Assembly (NCBI GenBank): GCA_015056145.1
Contig: SVGY01000005.1
Location: forward strand, 62,001 to 126,000
Direction: 5' to 3'
DNA length: 64,000 nt
Source: Clostridiales bacterium
Lineage (GTDB): Bacteria > Bacillota > Clostridia > Christensenellales > Aristaeellaceae
Below the pieces are notes generated by a model that saw only the letters and a list, made by a program, of their open reading frames with translations, had not been told where the DNA came from and made no database searches. Position 1 is the stretch's first letter. Each line of letters begins with the position of its first letter. The translations under genes and the position numbers were made by a program. Positions 43,304-51,656 of this stretch are shown here, in pieces.

Positions 43304-43332
43304 TTGCAGCCCGGCCCGGCCTGTGCTACAAT
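43304..43332 (+). promoter_or_regulatory. Promoter of the secreted protein genes at 43386-45487
   Basis: TTGCAG, 17 bases, TACAAT, 53 bases before the ATG at 43386. Confidence 0.6.
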
Positions 43333-43385
43333 AAACGGGAAAAGGATGTTTTTTTCCGCAAACGAATACGAAATGAGTTGAGCCC

Positions 43386-43916
43386 ATGAAGAAAACTGTT
43401 GCCCTGCTTCTTGGCCTGGCGCTGTGCCTTGGCGCATTTTCCGCCGGGGCAGAGGAGATCAAAATCGGCGGTCTCACTTTGGACGTTCCCGAAGAATACG
43501 CCGTTTTCCTCAGTGAGAAAGACGAAAGCACTGTCCTCACCCTTCAGAAGGGGGACGTGGTTTATAGCATCACCTCGGGCAAAAAGCAGGTTCCGGAGCT
43601 GGAGCTGCTCCTTATTTACCGCACGGTGGAGGACGGCTTTTATTCCGCCATCGATCCCGCCTACACCTCCGCCGGTGAAGAAACCCTCTTTATCGGCCAG
43701 ACGGAAGTGCACCTTTCCTCTGCGACGGTAAAGGCAGCCGGTCAGGAGGCGCAGGTGATGTGCCTGTGCATGCTCATCGACGGCGATCTGACAGTGATTT
43801 CCGTCATGCCGTTGGATGGCTCTGCACCGGACAGGGCCGCCATTGAGGAAATGCTTACCTTTATCAAAAAACCAAAGTTCTTCCGTAAGGGGCTTACAGA
43901 AGAACCCGTAAAATAA
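43386..43916 (+). CDS. Small secreted hypothetical protein
   Basis: A 176-residue protein with signal peptide KKTVALLLGLALCLGAFSAGA. The body reads as a single alpha/beta domain (IGGLTLDVPEEYAVFLSEKD, FYSAIDPAYTSAGEETLFIG, ending IEEMLTFIKKP). The same plan, GxLTVxLPDGY at the start and a final helix before SFxxP, is seen in the N-terminal part of the next gene, so the two are probably distant paralogs. The function is unknown. It is 41 bases upstream of that gene in the same direction. Confidence 0.68.
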   Translation: MKKTVALLLGLALCLGAFSAGAEEIKIGGLTLDVPEEYAVFLSEKDESTVLTLQKGDVVYSITSGKKQVPELELLLIYRTVEDGFYSAIDPAYTSAGEETLFIGQTEVHLSSATVKAAGQEAQVMCLCMLIDGDLTVISVMPLDGSAPDRAAIEEMLTFIKKPKFFRKGLTEEPVK

Positions 43917-43957
43917 CCCATCGCAAATATCACTATCCAAATGAAAGAGAGGTCTCC

Positions 43958-45487
43958 ATGATGAAAAAGCTGCTTTCCATCCTGCTGATGCTGGCGCTGC
44001 TGCTCTGCGCCCTTCCCGCCATGGCGGAAACCTATCAGTCCGGCATGCTGACCGTGACCCTGCCCGACGGCTATGAAGGCCGCACCTCCAGCGGCGAAGG
44101 CCAGGACTACGTCTACATCTATCATGGTCAGGAGTATTACCACATCTCCTGCGGTGCGCTGCCGCAACACGGCAATACCGTTGCCAAGATTTATGACGGC
44201 ATTGCCCAGGGCTTCTTCGGAGGCGTTGAAGAGTACACCATCCACGAAAACAAAACCGTGTATCTGGGCCAGCGGGAATGCCGCATGAGCAGCGTGGACA
44301 TGTCCCTCAACGGGAAGATGTACCCCGTGCTGATGTTCTACGCCTACGACGACGGATACATGTACCTGTTCAACCTGATGCACCGTGATGGAACGGCGGT
44401 GGAGACCAGCGAGCTGGATCTGCTTTTCAGCATGATCGATTCGCCTGCGTTCTTCCACCTGCCCATCACCGACGCTCCCTCTTCCGAGACTGCGCCCGCC
44501 GCTACCGCTGCTCCCTCTTCCCAGGGCTTTATCTTCACCCCCGCCAGCAGCGACAATGCTCCTGCCGCCGATGATTCCTCCGTGGACGATGCTCCCGCTG
44601 CGGAGTCCTCCTCCACCCAGGGCATGTTCTTCTCCTCCACCAGCAGCGACGATGCTTCTGCCGCCGATGATTCCTCCGTGGATGATGCTCCCGCTGCGGA
44701 GTCCTCCTCCCAGGGCATGTTCTTCTCCTCCACCATCAGCGACGATGCTTCTGCCGCCGATGATTCCTCCGTGGACGATGCTCCCGCTGCGGAGTCCTCC
44801 TCCTCCCAGGGCATGTTCTTCTCCTCCACCATCAGCGACGATGCTTCTGCCGCCGATGATTCCTCTGTGGACGATGCTCCCGCTGCGGAGTCCTCCTCCT
44901 CCCAGGGCATGTTCTTCACCCCCGTCAGCAGCGATGACGCTCCCGCCGAAGAAGAAGCTGCCCCTTCCGGGGAGATGACCTTCTTCGGCCCCCTGGGCTT
45001 TGCTCTTGACGACAACGATATCGCTTCGGAATCTGAAAAGGTTGATGGCCAGACCATGTTGGTCATCTTTACCGATTATGATGACGCCGCCTTGCTGCAC
45101 AGCAACATCAACGTTGCCTGGACGAATAACCAGTCGCCTATGGAGACGCTCCTTTCCTCCGAAAGTGCCCGCTCCACCTATGCCGACACCCTGGCCGAAA
45201 CTTCCATAAGCTCACTGCGCGAGCAGGGTATTTCTGCCACGCTCATCCATTCCGAATCTCCGTGCGAGATCACGGTGGACGGTCAGACTATGCTCAAATT
45301 CCAGTATAATATGAACGTCGATTATTCCGGCAAGTTCCCCCAGATTTCCGAATCGGTGGATATGACCGTAGTGCAGTACTACCTCACCCTTCCCGACGAC
45401 GGAACCTACATCATCACCGTTACCACCACCGACGACGACTTTGACAAGATCACCGCCCTGGTGGAAAATATGGAAATTGACTACTGA
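43958..45487 (+). CDS. Secreted two-domain protein with Ser/Asp/Ala tandem repeats
   Basis: A 509-residue exported protein. Signal peptide KKLLSILLMLALLLCALPAMA; residues about 24-165 resemble the neighbouring protein; residues about 190-330 are four copies of a 31-32 residue unit containing DDSSVDDAPAAESSS and QGMFFSS; residues about 335-509 form a second alpha/beta domain (EKVDGQTMLVIFTDYDDAAL, MTVVQYYLTLPDDGTYIITV). The repeat appears to be a flexible spacer between two folded domains. No catalytic motif is visible. A terminator follows. Confidence 0.7.
   Translation: MMKKLLSILLMLALLLCALPAMAETYQSGMLTVTLPDGYEGRTSSGEGQDYVYIYHGQEYYHISCGALPQHGNTVAKIYDGIAQGFFGGVEEYTIHENKTVYLGQRECRMSSVDMSLNGKMYPVLMFYAYDDGYMYLFNLMHRDGTAVETSELDLLFSMIDSPAFFHLPITDAPSSETAPAATAAPSSQGFIFTPASSDNAPAADDSSVDDAPAAESSSTQGMFFSSTSSDDASAADDSSVDDAPAAESSSQGMFFSSTISDDASAADDSSVDDAPAAESSSSQGMFFSSTISDDASAADDSSVDDAPAAESSSSQGMFFTPVSSDDAPAEEEAAPSGEMTFFGPLGFALDDNDIASESEKVDGQTMLVIFTDYDDAALLHSNINVAWTNNQSPMETLLSSESARSTYADTLAETSISSLREQGISATLIHSESPCEITVDGQTMLKFQYNMNVDYSGKFPQISESVDMTVVQYYLTLPDDGTYIITVTTTDDDFDKITALVENMEIDY
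44564..44935 (+). repeat. In-frame coding minisatellite, 93/96-bp units
   Basis: GCCGCCGATGATTCCTC recurs at 44564, 44660, 44753 and 44849 with spacings 96, 93 and 96. One-codon differences (an extra TCC or ACC) explain the length change. Nearly identical DNA suggests recent slippage or recombination. Confidence 0.88.
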
Positions 45488-45502
45488 ACCAGCGCAACTC
45501 TT

Positions 45503-45550
45503 TCCCCGGTCCCGGAGCCTCTTCCGGGCCGGGGTTTTCTGTTTTTTAGG
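45503..45550 (+). terminator. Rho-independent terminator
   Basis: CCCCGG-CCCGGA paired with TCCGGG-CCGGGG around a short loop, followed by TTTTCTGTTTTTT. Confidence 0.85.
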
Positions 45551-45601
45551 GCATACTGTCTGTACTGCCTTTGTATCCCTTTGGCTGAAACATGTTTTTT
45601 C

Positions 45602-45630
45602 TTGAATCGGCCATGGCTTTCATGTATACT
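45602..45630 (+). promoter_or_regulatory. Promoter of the Lrp-aminotransferase operon
   Basis: TTGAAT, 17 bases, TATACT, 46 bases before the ATG at 45676. Confidence 0.6.
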
Positions 45631-45675
45631 ATTTTGGGCAGGTTTCAGCCTGCCGCCGAATGGAGGAATGCATTC

Positions 45676-46167
45676 ATGGATCAATTGCAGATGGATCTGC
45701 TTACCATTTTGCAGGAAGACTGCCGCCTGCCTCTGGAAAAAATGGCCGTGATGACCGGCCGCAGCCTTGAGGAAGTGGCCCAAACCATTTCCGATATGGA
45801 AAGGGACGGCGTTATTCTGCGTTATTCCCCGGTGATCAACTGGGACAAGACCGCCCGGGAACGGGTGGAGGCCATGATTGAGGTGCGGGTAACGCCCCAG
45901 CGGGATCAGGGCTTTGATGCAGTGGCCGAGCGCATTTACCGCTTTGACGAAGTGAAAACCGTGTATCTCATGAGCGGCGCATACGACCTGCTGTTGCTGG
46001 TGGAAGCCCGTACCCTCAAGGAGCTGGCCTATTTTGTATCCACCAAGCTGAGCACGCTGGAAACCGTCACCGGCACTGCCACCCACTTTGTTCTGAAGCG
46101 CTACAAGAGCGACGGCGTGGTATTTGAGGACAAATCCCGGGATAAGAGGCTGGTGGTACAGGCGTGA
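45676..46167 (+). CDS. Lrp/AsnC family transcriptional regulator
   Basis: A 163-residue feast/famine regulator. The N-terminal helix-turn-helix is LLTILQEDCRLPLEKMAVMTG with LEEVAQTISDMERDGVI; the C-terminal RAM ligand domain is VEAMIEVRVTPQRDQGFDAV and VYLMSGAYDLLLLVEARTLKEL. It should bind an amino acid and control the overlapping aminotransferase gene. ATG at 45676 is 8 bases after TGGAGGA; the frame extends upstream through the promoter without another ribosome binding site. The stop overlaps the next start. Confidence 0.92.
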   Translation: MDQLQMDLLTILQEDCRLPLEKMAVMTGRSLEEVAQTISDMERDGVILRYSPVINWDKTARERVEAMIEVRVTPQRDQGFDAVAERIYRFDEVKTVYLMSGAYDLLLLVEARTLKELAYFVSTKLSTLETVTGTATHFVLKRYKSDGVVFEDKSRDKRLVVQA

Positions 46168-47348
46168 ATTTTCAGCCCGAAAAATATGTGAACCAGGCCA
46201 TTGCCGCCGTGCCCAAATCCGGCATCCGCAAGTTTTTCGATGTGGCGCAGACCATTCCCGGGGCCATTTCCCTCGGCGTTGGCGAGCCGGACTTTGTGAC
46301 CCCCTACCATATCCGCAACGCCGCCATCGACAGCCTTCTGGACGGCGAAACCGCCTACACCAGCAACCTGGGCCTTATGGAGCTGCGGCAGGAAATCGCC
46401 GCCTACATGGAAGGCCGCTTCAGCCTTGCATACAACCCTGCGGATGAGATCCTTGTTACCGTCGGCGCCAGCGAAGCCATCGACCTTGCCCTGCGTGCCC
46501 TGGTCAACCCCGGCGAAGAGGTGCTCATCCCCGAACCCAGCTACGTCAGCTATGCCCCCGGCGTGGTATTTGCCGGCGGCATGCCCGTGCCGGTGCCCAC
46601 CCATGCCGGCAACGGCTTCCAGCTGGAGGCATCTGCGCTGGAAAGCCACATTACCGAAAAAACCAAAGCCATCATTCTGCCCTATCCCAACAACCCCACC
46701 GGGGCCGTGCTGGGCGGTCAGGCCCTCAGAGAAGTGGCCGAGGTCATCCTCCGGCACGATCTCATCGTCATCAGCGACGAGATCTACGCCGAGCTGACTT
46801 ACGCCCCGGAAGGACATCACAGCATCGCCGCCCTGCCGGGCATGAAGGAACGCTCCATCGTCATCAACGGCTTTTCCAAAGCTTTCGCCATGACGGGCTG
46901 GCGCATGGGTTTCCTCTGCGCCCCGGCAGGCTTTACCGGCATTATGTACAAAATCCATCAGTACACCATCATGTGCGCACCCCGTCAGGGGCAGGTAGCC
47001 GCCCTGGAGGCCCTGCGCCGGGGCCGGGAAGACGGCATGCAGGATGTACGCACCATGCGGGAAAGCTACGACCGCCGCCGCCGGCTCATGGTCAGCGCCT
47101 TCCGGGAGATGGGCCTGGACTGCTTTGAGCCCCTTGGCGCATTCTACGTCTTCCCCAGCATCAAAAACACAGGCCTCACCAGCGACGAATTCTGCACCCG
47201 CCTCCTCAACCAGGAAAAGGTGGTCTGCGTGCCCGGCACCGCCTTTGGCGCCTCCGGCGAGGGGCACATCCGCTGCTGCTATGCCACGGCCCTGGACAAG
47301 CTCAACGAGGCACTGGAGCGCATCCGGCATTTCCTTTCCACCCTCTGA
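46164..47348 (+). CDS. Class I/II PLP-dependent aminotransferase
   Basis: A 394-residue fold-type I aminotransferase. The PLP lysine is in INGFSKAFAMTGWRMG, the aspartate contacting the pyridine nitrogen in VISDEIYAELTY, the asparagine in LPYPNNPTGAV and the arginine binding the carboxylate in EGHIRCCYAT. The pattern fits aromatic/aspartate-type aminotransferases (AspC/PatA-like). GTG start at 46164 overlaps the regulator stop by four bases. The Lrp-aminotransferase pairing suggests regulation by the substrate amino acid. Confidence 0.93.
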   Translation: MNFQPEKYVNQAIAAVPKSGIRKFFDVAQTIPGAISLGVGEPDFVTPYHIRNAAIDSLLDGETAYTSNLGLMELRQEIAAYMEGRFSLAYNPADEILVTVGASEAIDLALRALVNPGEEVLIPEPSYVSYAPGVVFAGGMPVPVPTHAGNGFQLEASALESHITEKTKAIILPYPNNPTGAVLGGQALREVAEVILRHDLIVISDEIYAELTYAPEGHHSIAALPGMKERSIVINGFSKAFAMTGWRMGFLCAPAGFTGIMYKIHQYTIMCAPRQGQVAALEALRRGREDGMQDVRTMRESYDRRRRLMVSAFREMGLDCFEPLGAFYVFPSIKNTGLTSDEFCTRLLNQEKVVCVPGTAFGASGEGHIRCCYATALDKLNEALERIRHFLSTL

Positions 47349-47370
47349 CCCATACGAATGGAGGATCATC

Positions 47371-48570
47371 ATGAAAAAGCGCTGGCTGACCATCATTGCC
47401 GCCCTGCTTTTGCTGGCAATGGGCGCAACGGCCCTTGCCGAATTTGACAACGAGGAAGTTACCATCACCTTTATCGACCCCAACGGCGTGCCCCTCACCG
47501 GCGAGGATGCAGTGCCCGATCTTGACGGCGACGGCTATGCAGACGTTACCCCCGAGCCGGAACCCACCCCCGACCCTTCTGCCCCGGTCTACGAAACCGA
47601 TGGTTCCATTTTGCTGACCATGTCCTTCACCGGCGATGTGACCATCGGCAGCGACCCCCGCAAAAGCAGTTCCATTTTCAACAAGGAGCTGAAAAAGCAA
47701 AACGGCGACATCCACTTTCCCTTCCGCAACGTCAAGGATATCTTCGCCGAGGACGACCTGACCATGGTCAATTTTGAAGGCACCCTCACTACCGCCAAGC
47801 CCAATCCCAAAAAGGCGGATTACCAGTTCCTGTTCCGGGCGGATCCCTCCTTTGCGGAGATCCTGCCTGCCGCAAACATCGAAACTGTATCCTACGAAAA
47901 CAACCATGCCGACGATATGGGCGACGCCGGCCTGGCAGAAACCAAGCAGAGCCTCATGGGCGTGGGCGTTACCTATGCCAGCGAAGACGAACCCTGCATC
48001 ATGCGGGTAAAAGGCGTCACCATCGGTTCTCTGGCCTATCAGGGCTGGAGGGACCGCCGGGACGAAGTGATGGCCAAACTGCCCACAGACATTGCCGACC
48101 TGCGGGCCAAGGGCTGCGATATCGTCATTGTCAGTTTCCACTGGGGCAACGAGAAGGATTATTCCCCCACCGAGACCCAGATTGCCCTGGGCCGGGGCGC
48201 AGTGGATGCAGGCGCTGACCTGGTCATCGGCCACCACAGCCACCGCATCAACCCCATCGAGCTCTACAACGGCAAGTACATCTGCTATTCCCTTGGCAAT
48301 TTCAGCTTTGCCGGCAACAGCAAGCCCGATGATATGTCCACCTACATTTTCCAGATCCGCATGCGGGTCATGAACGGCGAAGTGAGCAACGATGCCATCA
48401 AGCTGATTCCCTGCCGCATTTCCAGCCGCACCGATTACAACGACTTCGCTCCCACTCCCTACGACGACCAGTCCAAATGCGAAACCGTTATCAACCTGCT
48501 CCGGCAGAACGGCAAAAAGCTGGATTACGCTTTGGAGGATTACCCCCTCAAGTGGCCCGACGAGGAATGA
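47371..48570 (+). CDS. Secreted CapA family protein
   Basis: A 399-residue exported protein. Signal peptide WLTIIAALLLLAMGATALA, then a Glu/Pro spacer (PEPEPTPDPSAP), then a CapA/PGA_cap phosphoesterase-like domain: MSFTGDVTIGSD, MVNFEGTLT, SYENNHADDMGDAGL and GHHSHRINPIELYNGKYICYSLGNFSF. These are the metal-site and conserved blocks of proteins linked to poly-gamma-glutamate and capsule anchoring, although many members have unknown roles. The usual ANNH reads YENNHA. ATG follows TGGAGGA, 22 bases after the aminotransferase stop. Confidence 0.9.
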   Translation: MKKRWLTIIAALLLLAMGATALAEFDNEEVTITFIDPNGVPLTGEDAVPDLDGDGYADVTPEPEPTPDPSAPVYETDGSILLTMSFTGDVTIGSDPRKSSSIFNKELKKQNGDIHFPFRNVKDIFAEDDLTMVNFEGTLTTAKPNPKKADYQFLFRADPSFAEILPAANIETVSYENNHADDMGDAGLAETKQSLMGVGVTYASEDEPCIMRVKGVTIGSLAYQGWRDRRDEVMAKLPTDIADLRAKGCDIVIVSFHWGNEKDYSPTETQIALGRGAVDAGADLVIGHHSHRINPIELYNGKYICYSLGNFSFAGNSKPDDMSTYIFQIRMRVMNGEVSNDAIKLIPCRISSRTDYNDFAPTPYDDQSKCETVINLLRQNGKKLDYALEDYPLKWPDEE

Positions 48571-48584
48571 GCAGGCGACGGGGG

Positions 48585-49245
48585 GAGTTATCGTGGTGCA
48601 AGCGGGAGAAGGCTTTTCCCCGGGAAAAGCCCCCTCCCGCACCCTCCCGAAAAGCGTATATAAGGAGCATGCATTGTATGAAAAAGAGACTCCCGGTTTG
48701 CGGTAGTCTCTTTTTGCACGCTGAGTTGTATACAAATGTGGTCTTCTTTTGCTTCTTTTCTTCTGACACAGAAGAAAAGAAGGCCCCCGGCAGGGACAGC
48801 AGCGGGGACGTGCAGTGGCGGTGCTGGCGGGAGAAGGCTTTTCCCCGGGAAAAGCCCCCTCCCGTTCCCTCCCGAAAAGCGTATATAGGGAGCATGTATT
48901 GTAAGAAAAAGAGACTCCCGGTTTGCGGTAGTCTCTTTTTGCACGCTGAGTTGTATACATATGTGGTCTTCTTTTGCTTCTTTTCTTCTGACACAGAAGA
49001 AAAGAAGGCCCCCGGCAGGGGCAGCGGCGGGGATGGCTTGCAGCGGTGCAGGCGAGAGAAGGCTTTTCCCCGGGAAAAGCCCCCTCCCGCACCCTCCCGA
49101 AAAGCGTATATAGGGAGCATGTATTGTATGAAAAAGAGACTGCCGGTTTGTGGTAGTCTCTTTTTGCACGCTGAATTGTATACATATGTGGTCTTCTTTT
49201 GCTTCTTTTCTTCTGACACAGAAGAAAAGAAGGCCCCCGGCAGGG
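48585..49245. repeat. R1 composite palindromic repeats, three units
   Basis: Three 225-bp units with GCCCCCGGCAGG at 48783, 49008 and 49233. Here the middle hairpin is close to perfect: AAAAAGAGACT and AGTCTCTTTTT arms around CCCGGTTTGCGGT. Core orientation is minus strand. The array ends 20 bases from the stop of the 27-residue frame at 49266. Confidence 0.92.
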
Positions 49246-49265
49246 TCACACGATGCCTTCCGTTT

Positions 49266-49349
49266 TCATTTGTCCATCCTGCTGAAAATCCTGTCCAGCA
49301 CAATGATGGCCACAATGGGCAGGAACACAAAGGTCAGAATGATTCCCAT
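49266..49349 (-). CDS. Possible 27-residue single-helix membrane peptide
   Basis: The frame encodes MGIILTFVFLPIVAIIVLDR followed by IFSRMDK, one hydrophobic helix with a basic end. A GAAGGGAG stands 10 bases before the ATG. An R1 repeat begins about 20 bases after its stop in the sense direction, the same arrangement seen behind several larger genes, which mildly supports it. The sequence is too short for recognition by family and could be chance. The surrounding region 49350-49488 holds nothing else I can support. Confidence 0.4.
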   Translation of the reverse strand: MGIILTFVFLPIVAIIVLDRIFSRMDK

Positions 49350-49488
49350 AAAGGCTGCGCTCCCTTCGCCGGGCAGGAGGCGCTTGCCCCTGCGTTATTC
49401 GCCAGCCCGGTGCAGAGGGTTGTGCCTCATTCCCGGGCTGCCTCATAAGCATACACGCTTCTCCCGGCGCAGGCAAGCACAAATTGCA

Positions 49489-50526
49489 TCAGCCCTCTCC
49501 GGCCTCCGCAGGCCAAATGATGCAATCCCGGAATTCCACAAAGGTATCATAGCCGCCCTGCAGGTTGATCAGCACAGGTTCGCCTGTGTCGAGCTCAGTG
49601 TGAACAGGCTGGGCAAGGCCATTTTCTGCATCCATGGAATAGAGGGTCACGCTGCCATTGCAGCCTTCCCGGCTCTGTACCCAGTACTGCAGCCCTGGGC
49701 ATTCCACCATAACAAAAAAGCGTGCGTTGATGATCTCGGTCTTTTCGTATACGGACTGAAACCGTGCCTTGTGCTCCACCCCGGTCATGGTGCAGCCCTC
49801 GGGCAGGCGCAGGCTCATATTCTGCGCAAGATAAAAAGATGCGCTGCCTTCCTGCCCGTAGGCAAACCGGTGGAGGATATCGCCGTTCTCCGCAAAAACA
49901 TAAATCTCCCCTTCGCCGCTTCCCAGGTGAACGGTATACACTCCCGGCACAATATCCACCCCGGCTGTATACAGGCCGGCTGTATCAGCGCTGAATCCCT
50001 CCGGGGCGGTATCGTAGGTGCTCCGGTGGCGGAAGTATGTAACCCTGTCCGGCTCCGGCTTGGCCGCCTGGCACAGGGCGCAGCGTTCCAGGCCGCAATA
50101 GGGTTCCTCCGCCAATTGTTCCACTTTCAGGCTTTCCATCAGGGGTTGGTATTCGGCGGCGACGGCCTCGCAATTGCTGCGGGTGTGGTAATAACGGCCG
50201 CCGTCAGGATTCCAGTACACCACCTCCATCCACTGGGCTCCTTCTGCCTGCGGAGACTGTGTCTCCTTGCGGAAGCAGATGTTGCAGCGCATCAGTGTGG
50301 AGTACGCCTCCTCCGTAAGGCGGCTTTCCGGCAGGGATTGCATCAGGGAATGGTATTCGCTGCGGATGGTTTCGCATTGGGGGAAGCTGTGATAATACCT
50401 GCCTCCCTCTGGATTAAAGTACACCAGATCCCCCTGCGCGGCTGCGGGCAGAGCAAAAACAGCAGCCCCCGCAAGGCAGAGGATGAGCATCAGCAAAGCA
50501 GGCATTTTTTTCTTATGCATGGTCAT
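49489..50526 (-). CDS. Secreted protein with duplicated YYH/Cys module
   Basis: A 345-residue exported protein with signal peptide (KKKMPALLMLILCLAGAAVFALPAAA). Two tandem modules of about 55 residues follow: VYFNPEGGRYYHSFPQCETI ending RCNICF, and VYWNPDGGRYYHTRSNCEAV ending RCALCQ. Each has a conserved histidine, one cysteine, then a CxxC pair, which may bind metal or form disulphides. Residues about 175-345 are beta-rich. I do not recognise the whole. ATG at 50526 is 8 bases after AAAGGAG; an ATG at 50547 precedes that site. Confidence 0.72.
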   Translation of the reverse strand: MTMHKKKMPALLMLILCLAGAAVFALPAAAQGDLVYFNPEGGRYYHSFPQCETIRSEYHSLMQSLPESRLTEEAYSTLMRCNICFRKETQSPQAEGAQWMEVVYWNPDGGRYYHTRSNCEAVAAEYQPLMESLKVEQLAEEPYCGLERCALCQAAKPEPDRVTYFRHRSTYDTAPEGFSADTAGLYTAGVDIVPGVYTVHLGSGEGEIYVFAENGDILHRFAYGQEGSASFYLAQNMSLRLPEGCTMTGVEHKARFQSVYEKTEIINARFFVMVECPGLQYWVQSREGCNGSVTLYSMDAENGLAQPVHTELDTGEPVLINLQGGYDTFVEFRDCIIWPAEAGEG

Positions 50527-50652
50527 GGATTCGGCTCCTTTCTGCATAAGGGATTTTCTGGGTCAACCAATATGGAAACGTTTTTCAGATGGAAAACCAT
50601 GCCCGGATCTTGCACTTTTTTCCATAAGTCTCCGTGACGCTTCGCTATCGCC

Positions 50653-50681
50653 TTGACTTATCCCGGCCCCGGCCCTATAAT
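50653..50681 (+). promoter_or_regulatory. Promoter of the nucleoside hydrolase-ribokinase operon
   Basis: TTGACT, 17 bases, TATAAT, 42 bases before the ATG at 50724. Confidence 0.75.
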
Positions 50682-50723
50682 CTATGCAAAGCAAAACATC
50701 ATATCTGCAAGGAGAGTACCGCC

Positions 50724-51656
50724 ATGCTAACCAAAGAGCAGCGTCTGAACATGCTCGCCACCCCTGCGGGCAAAATCGATGTGGTTATTGATTCAGACAC
50801 CTTCAATGAGATCGACGATCAGTTTGCCATCTGCTATGCCCTTCACTGCCCGGAGAAGATGGACGTGAAGGCCATCTATGCTGCGCCTTTTTTCAACCAT
50901 CACTCCACCTCCCCCGGAGACGGCATGGAGCGCAGCTATCAGGAAATCCTCAAGCTGCTGGAGCTTTCCCGTATGCAGCGGGAAGTGTACCGGGGCTCCA
51001 CGGACTACCTGGCGGATGAGAACACGCCCCGCATTTCCTATGCGGCAGAGGATCTGTGCGTCCGTGCCATGAATTACAGCCCGGAAAAGCCCTTGTATAT
51101 TGTTGCTCTGGGCGCCATTACCAACGTGGCCTCCGCTTTGCTGATGAACCCTGCCATTGCCGACCGCATGGTGGTGGTATGGCTGGGCGGCCACAGCCTG
51201 GAATGGGACAGCAACAAGGAATTCAACATGGGCCAGGACGTGGCTGCGGCCCGGGTTGTATACAAAAGCGGCGTGCCGCTGGTGATCCTGCCCTGCCTTG
51301 GCGTGGTAAGCAGCTTTACCATTTCCGGCCCGGAACTGAATTACTGGCTTACAGGCCAGAACGACCTGTGCGACTACCTGGCACAGAACACCATCGAGGA
51401 GGCGGAAGCCTACGCCAAGGGCAAGGTATGGACCCGGGTCATCTGGGATGCCACCGCAGTGGGCTGGCTGATGAACCGTGACGAATGCTTCATGCGGGAT
51501 CGGCTCATGTCCACCCCCGTTCCGGAATACGAGCACCGCTGGACCCTGACGGAGGACGGCCCCCTGTGCCGGTATGTGTACTTCATCAAGCGGGACGCCC
51601 TGTTTGAGGATATGTTTGCAAGGCTCCGTGCCCATGGAAAGGATGCGCTGCAATGA
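50724..51656 (+). CDS. Nucleoside hydrolase
   Basis: A 310-residue inosine-uridine-preferring-type nucleoside hydrolase that should cleave the N-glycosidic bond of ribonucleosides to base and ribose. The calcium and substrate aspartates are in VVIDSDTFNEIDDQFA, matching the D-x-D-x-x-x-x-D-D signature with one more residue spacing; LGAITNVASAL and MGQDVAAARVVY are other family blocks, and the late WDATAVGWL aspartate completes the site. ATG is after AAGGAGAG. It overlaps the ribokinase gene by four bases, so ribose released is likely phosphorylated at once. Confidence 0.9.
   Translation: MLTKEQRLNMLATPAGKIDVVIDSDTFNEIDDQFAICYALHCPEKMDVKAIYAAPFFNHHSTSPGDGMERSYQEILKLLELSRMQREVYRGSTDYLADENTPRISYAAEDLCVRAMNYSPEKPLYIVALGAITNVASALLMNPAIADRMVVVWLGGHSLEWDSNKEFNMGQDVAAARVVYKSGVPLVILPCLGVVSSFTISGPELNYWLTGQNDLCDYLAQNTIEEAEAYAKGKVWTRVIWDATAVGWLMNRDECFMRDRLMSTPVPEYEHRWTLTEDGPLCRYVYFIKRDALFEDMFARLRAHGKDALQ

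Noticed and set aside
47302-49185. A 627-codon minus-strand frame
   Set aside because: It is antisense to the CapA-like gene, joined to R1 repeat sequence; no domain is recognisable.
49246-49482. A 78-codon minus-strand frame
   Set aside because: Composition looks like non-coding and it overlaps the better 27-residue frame in another phase.
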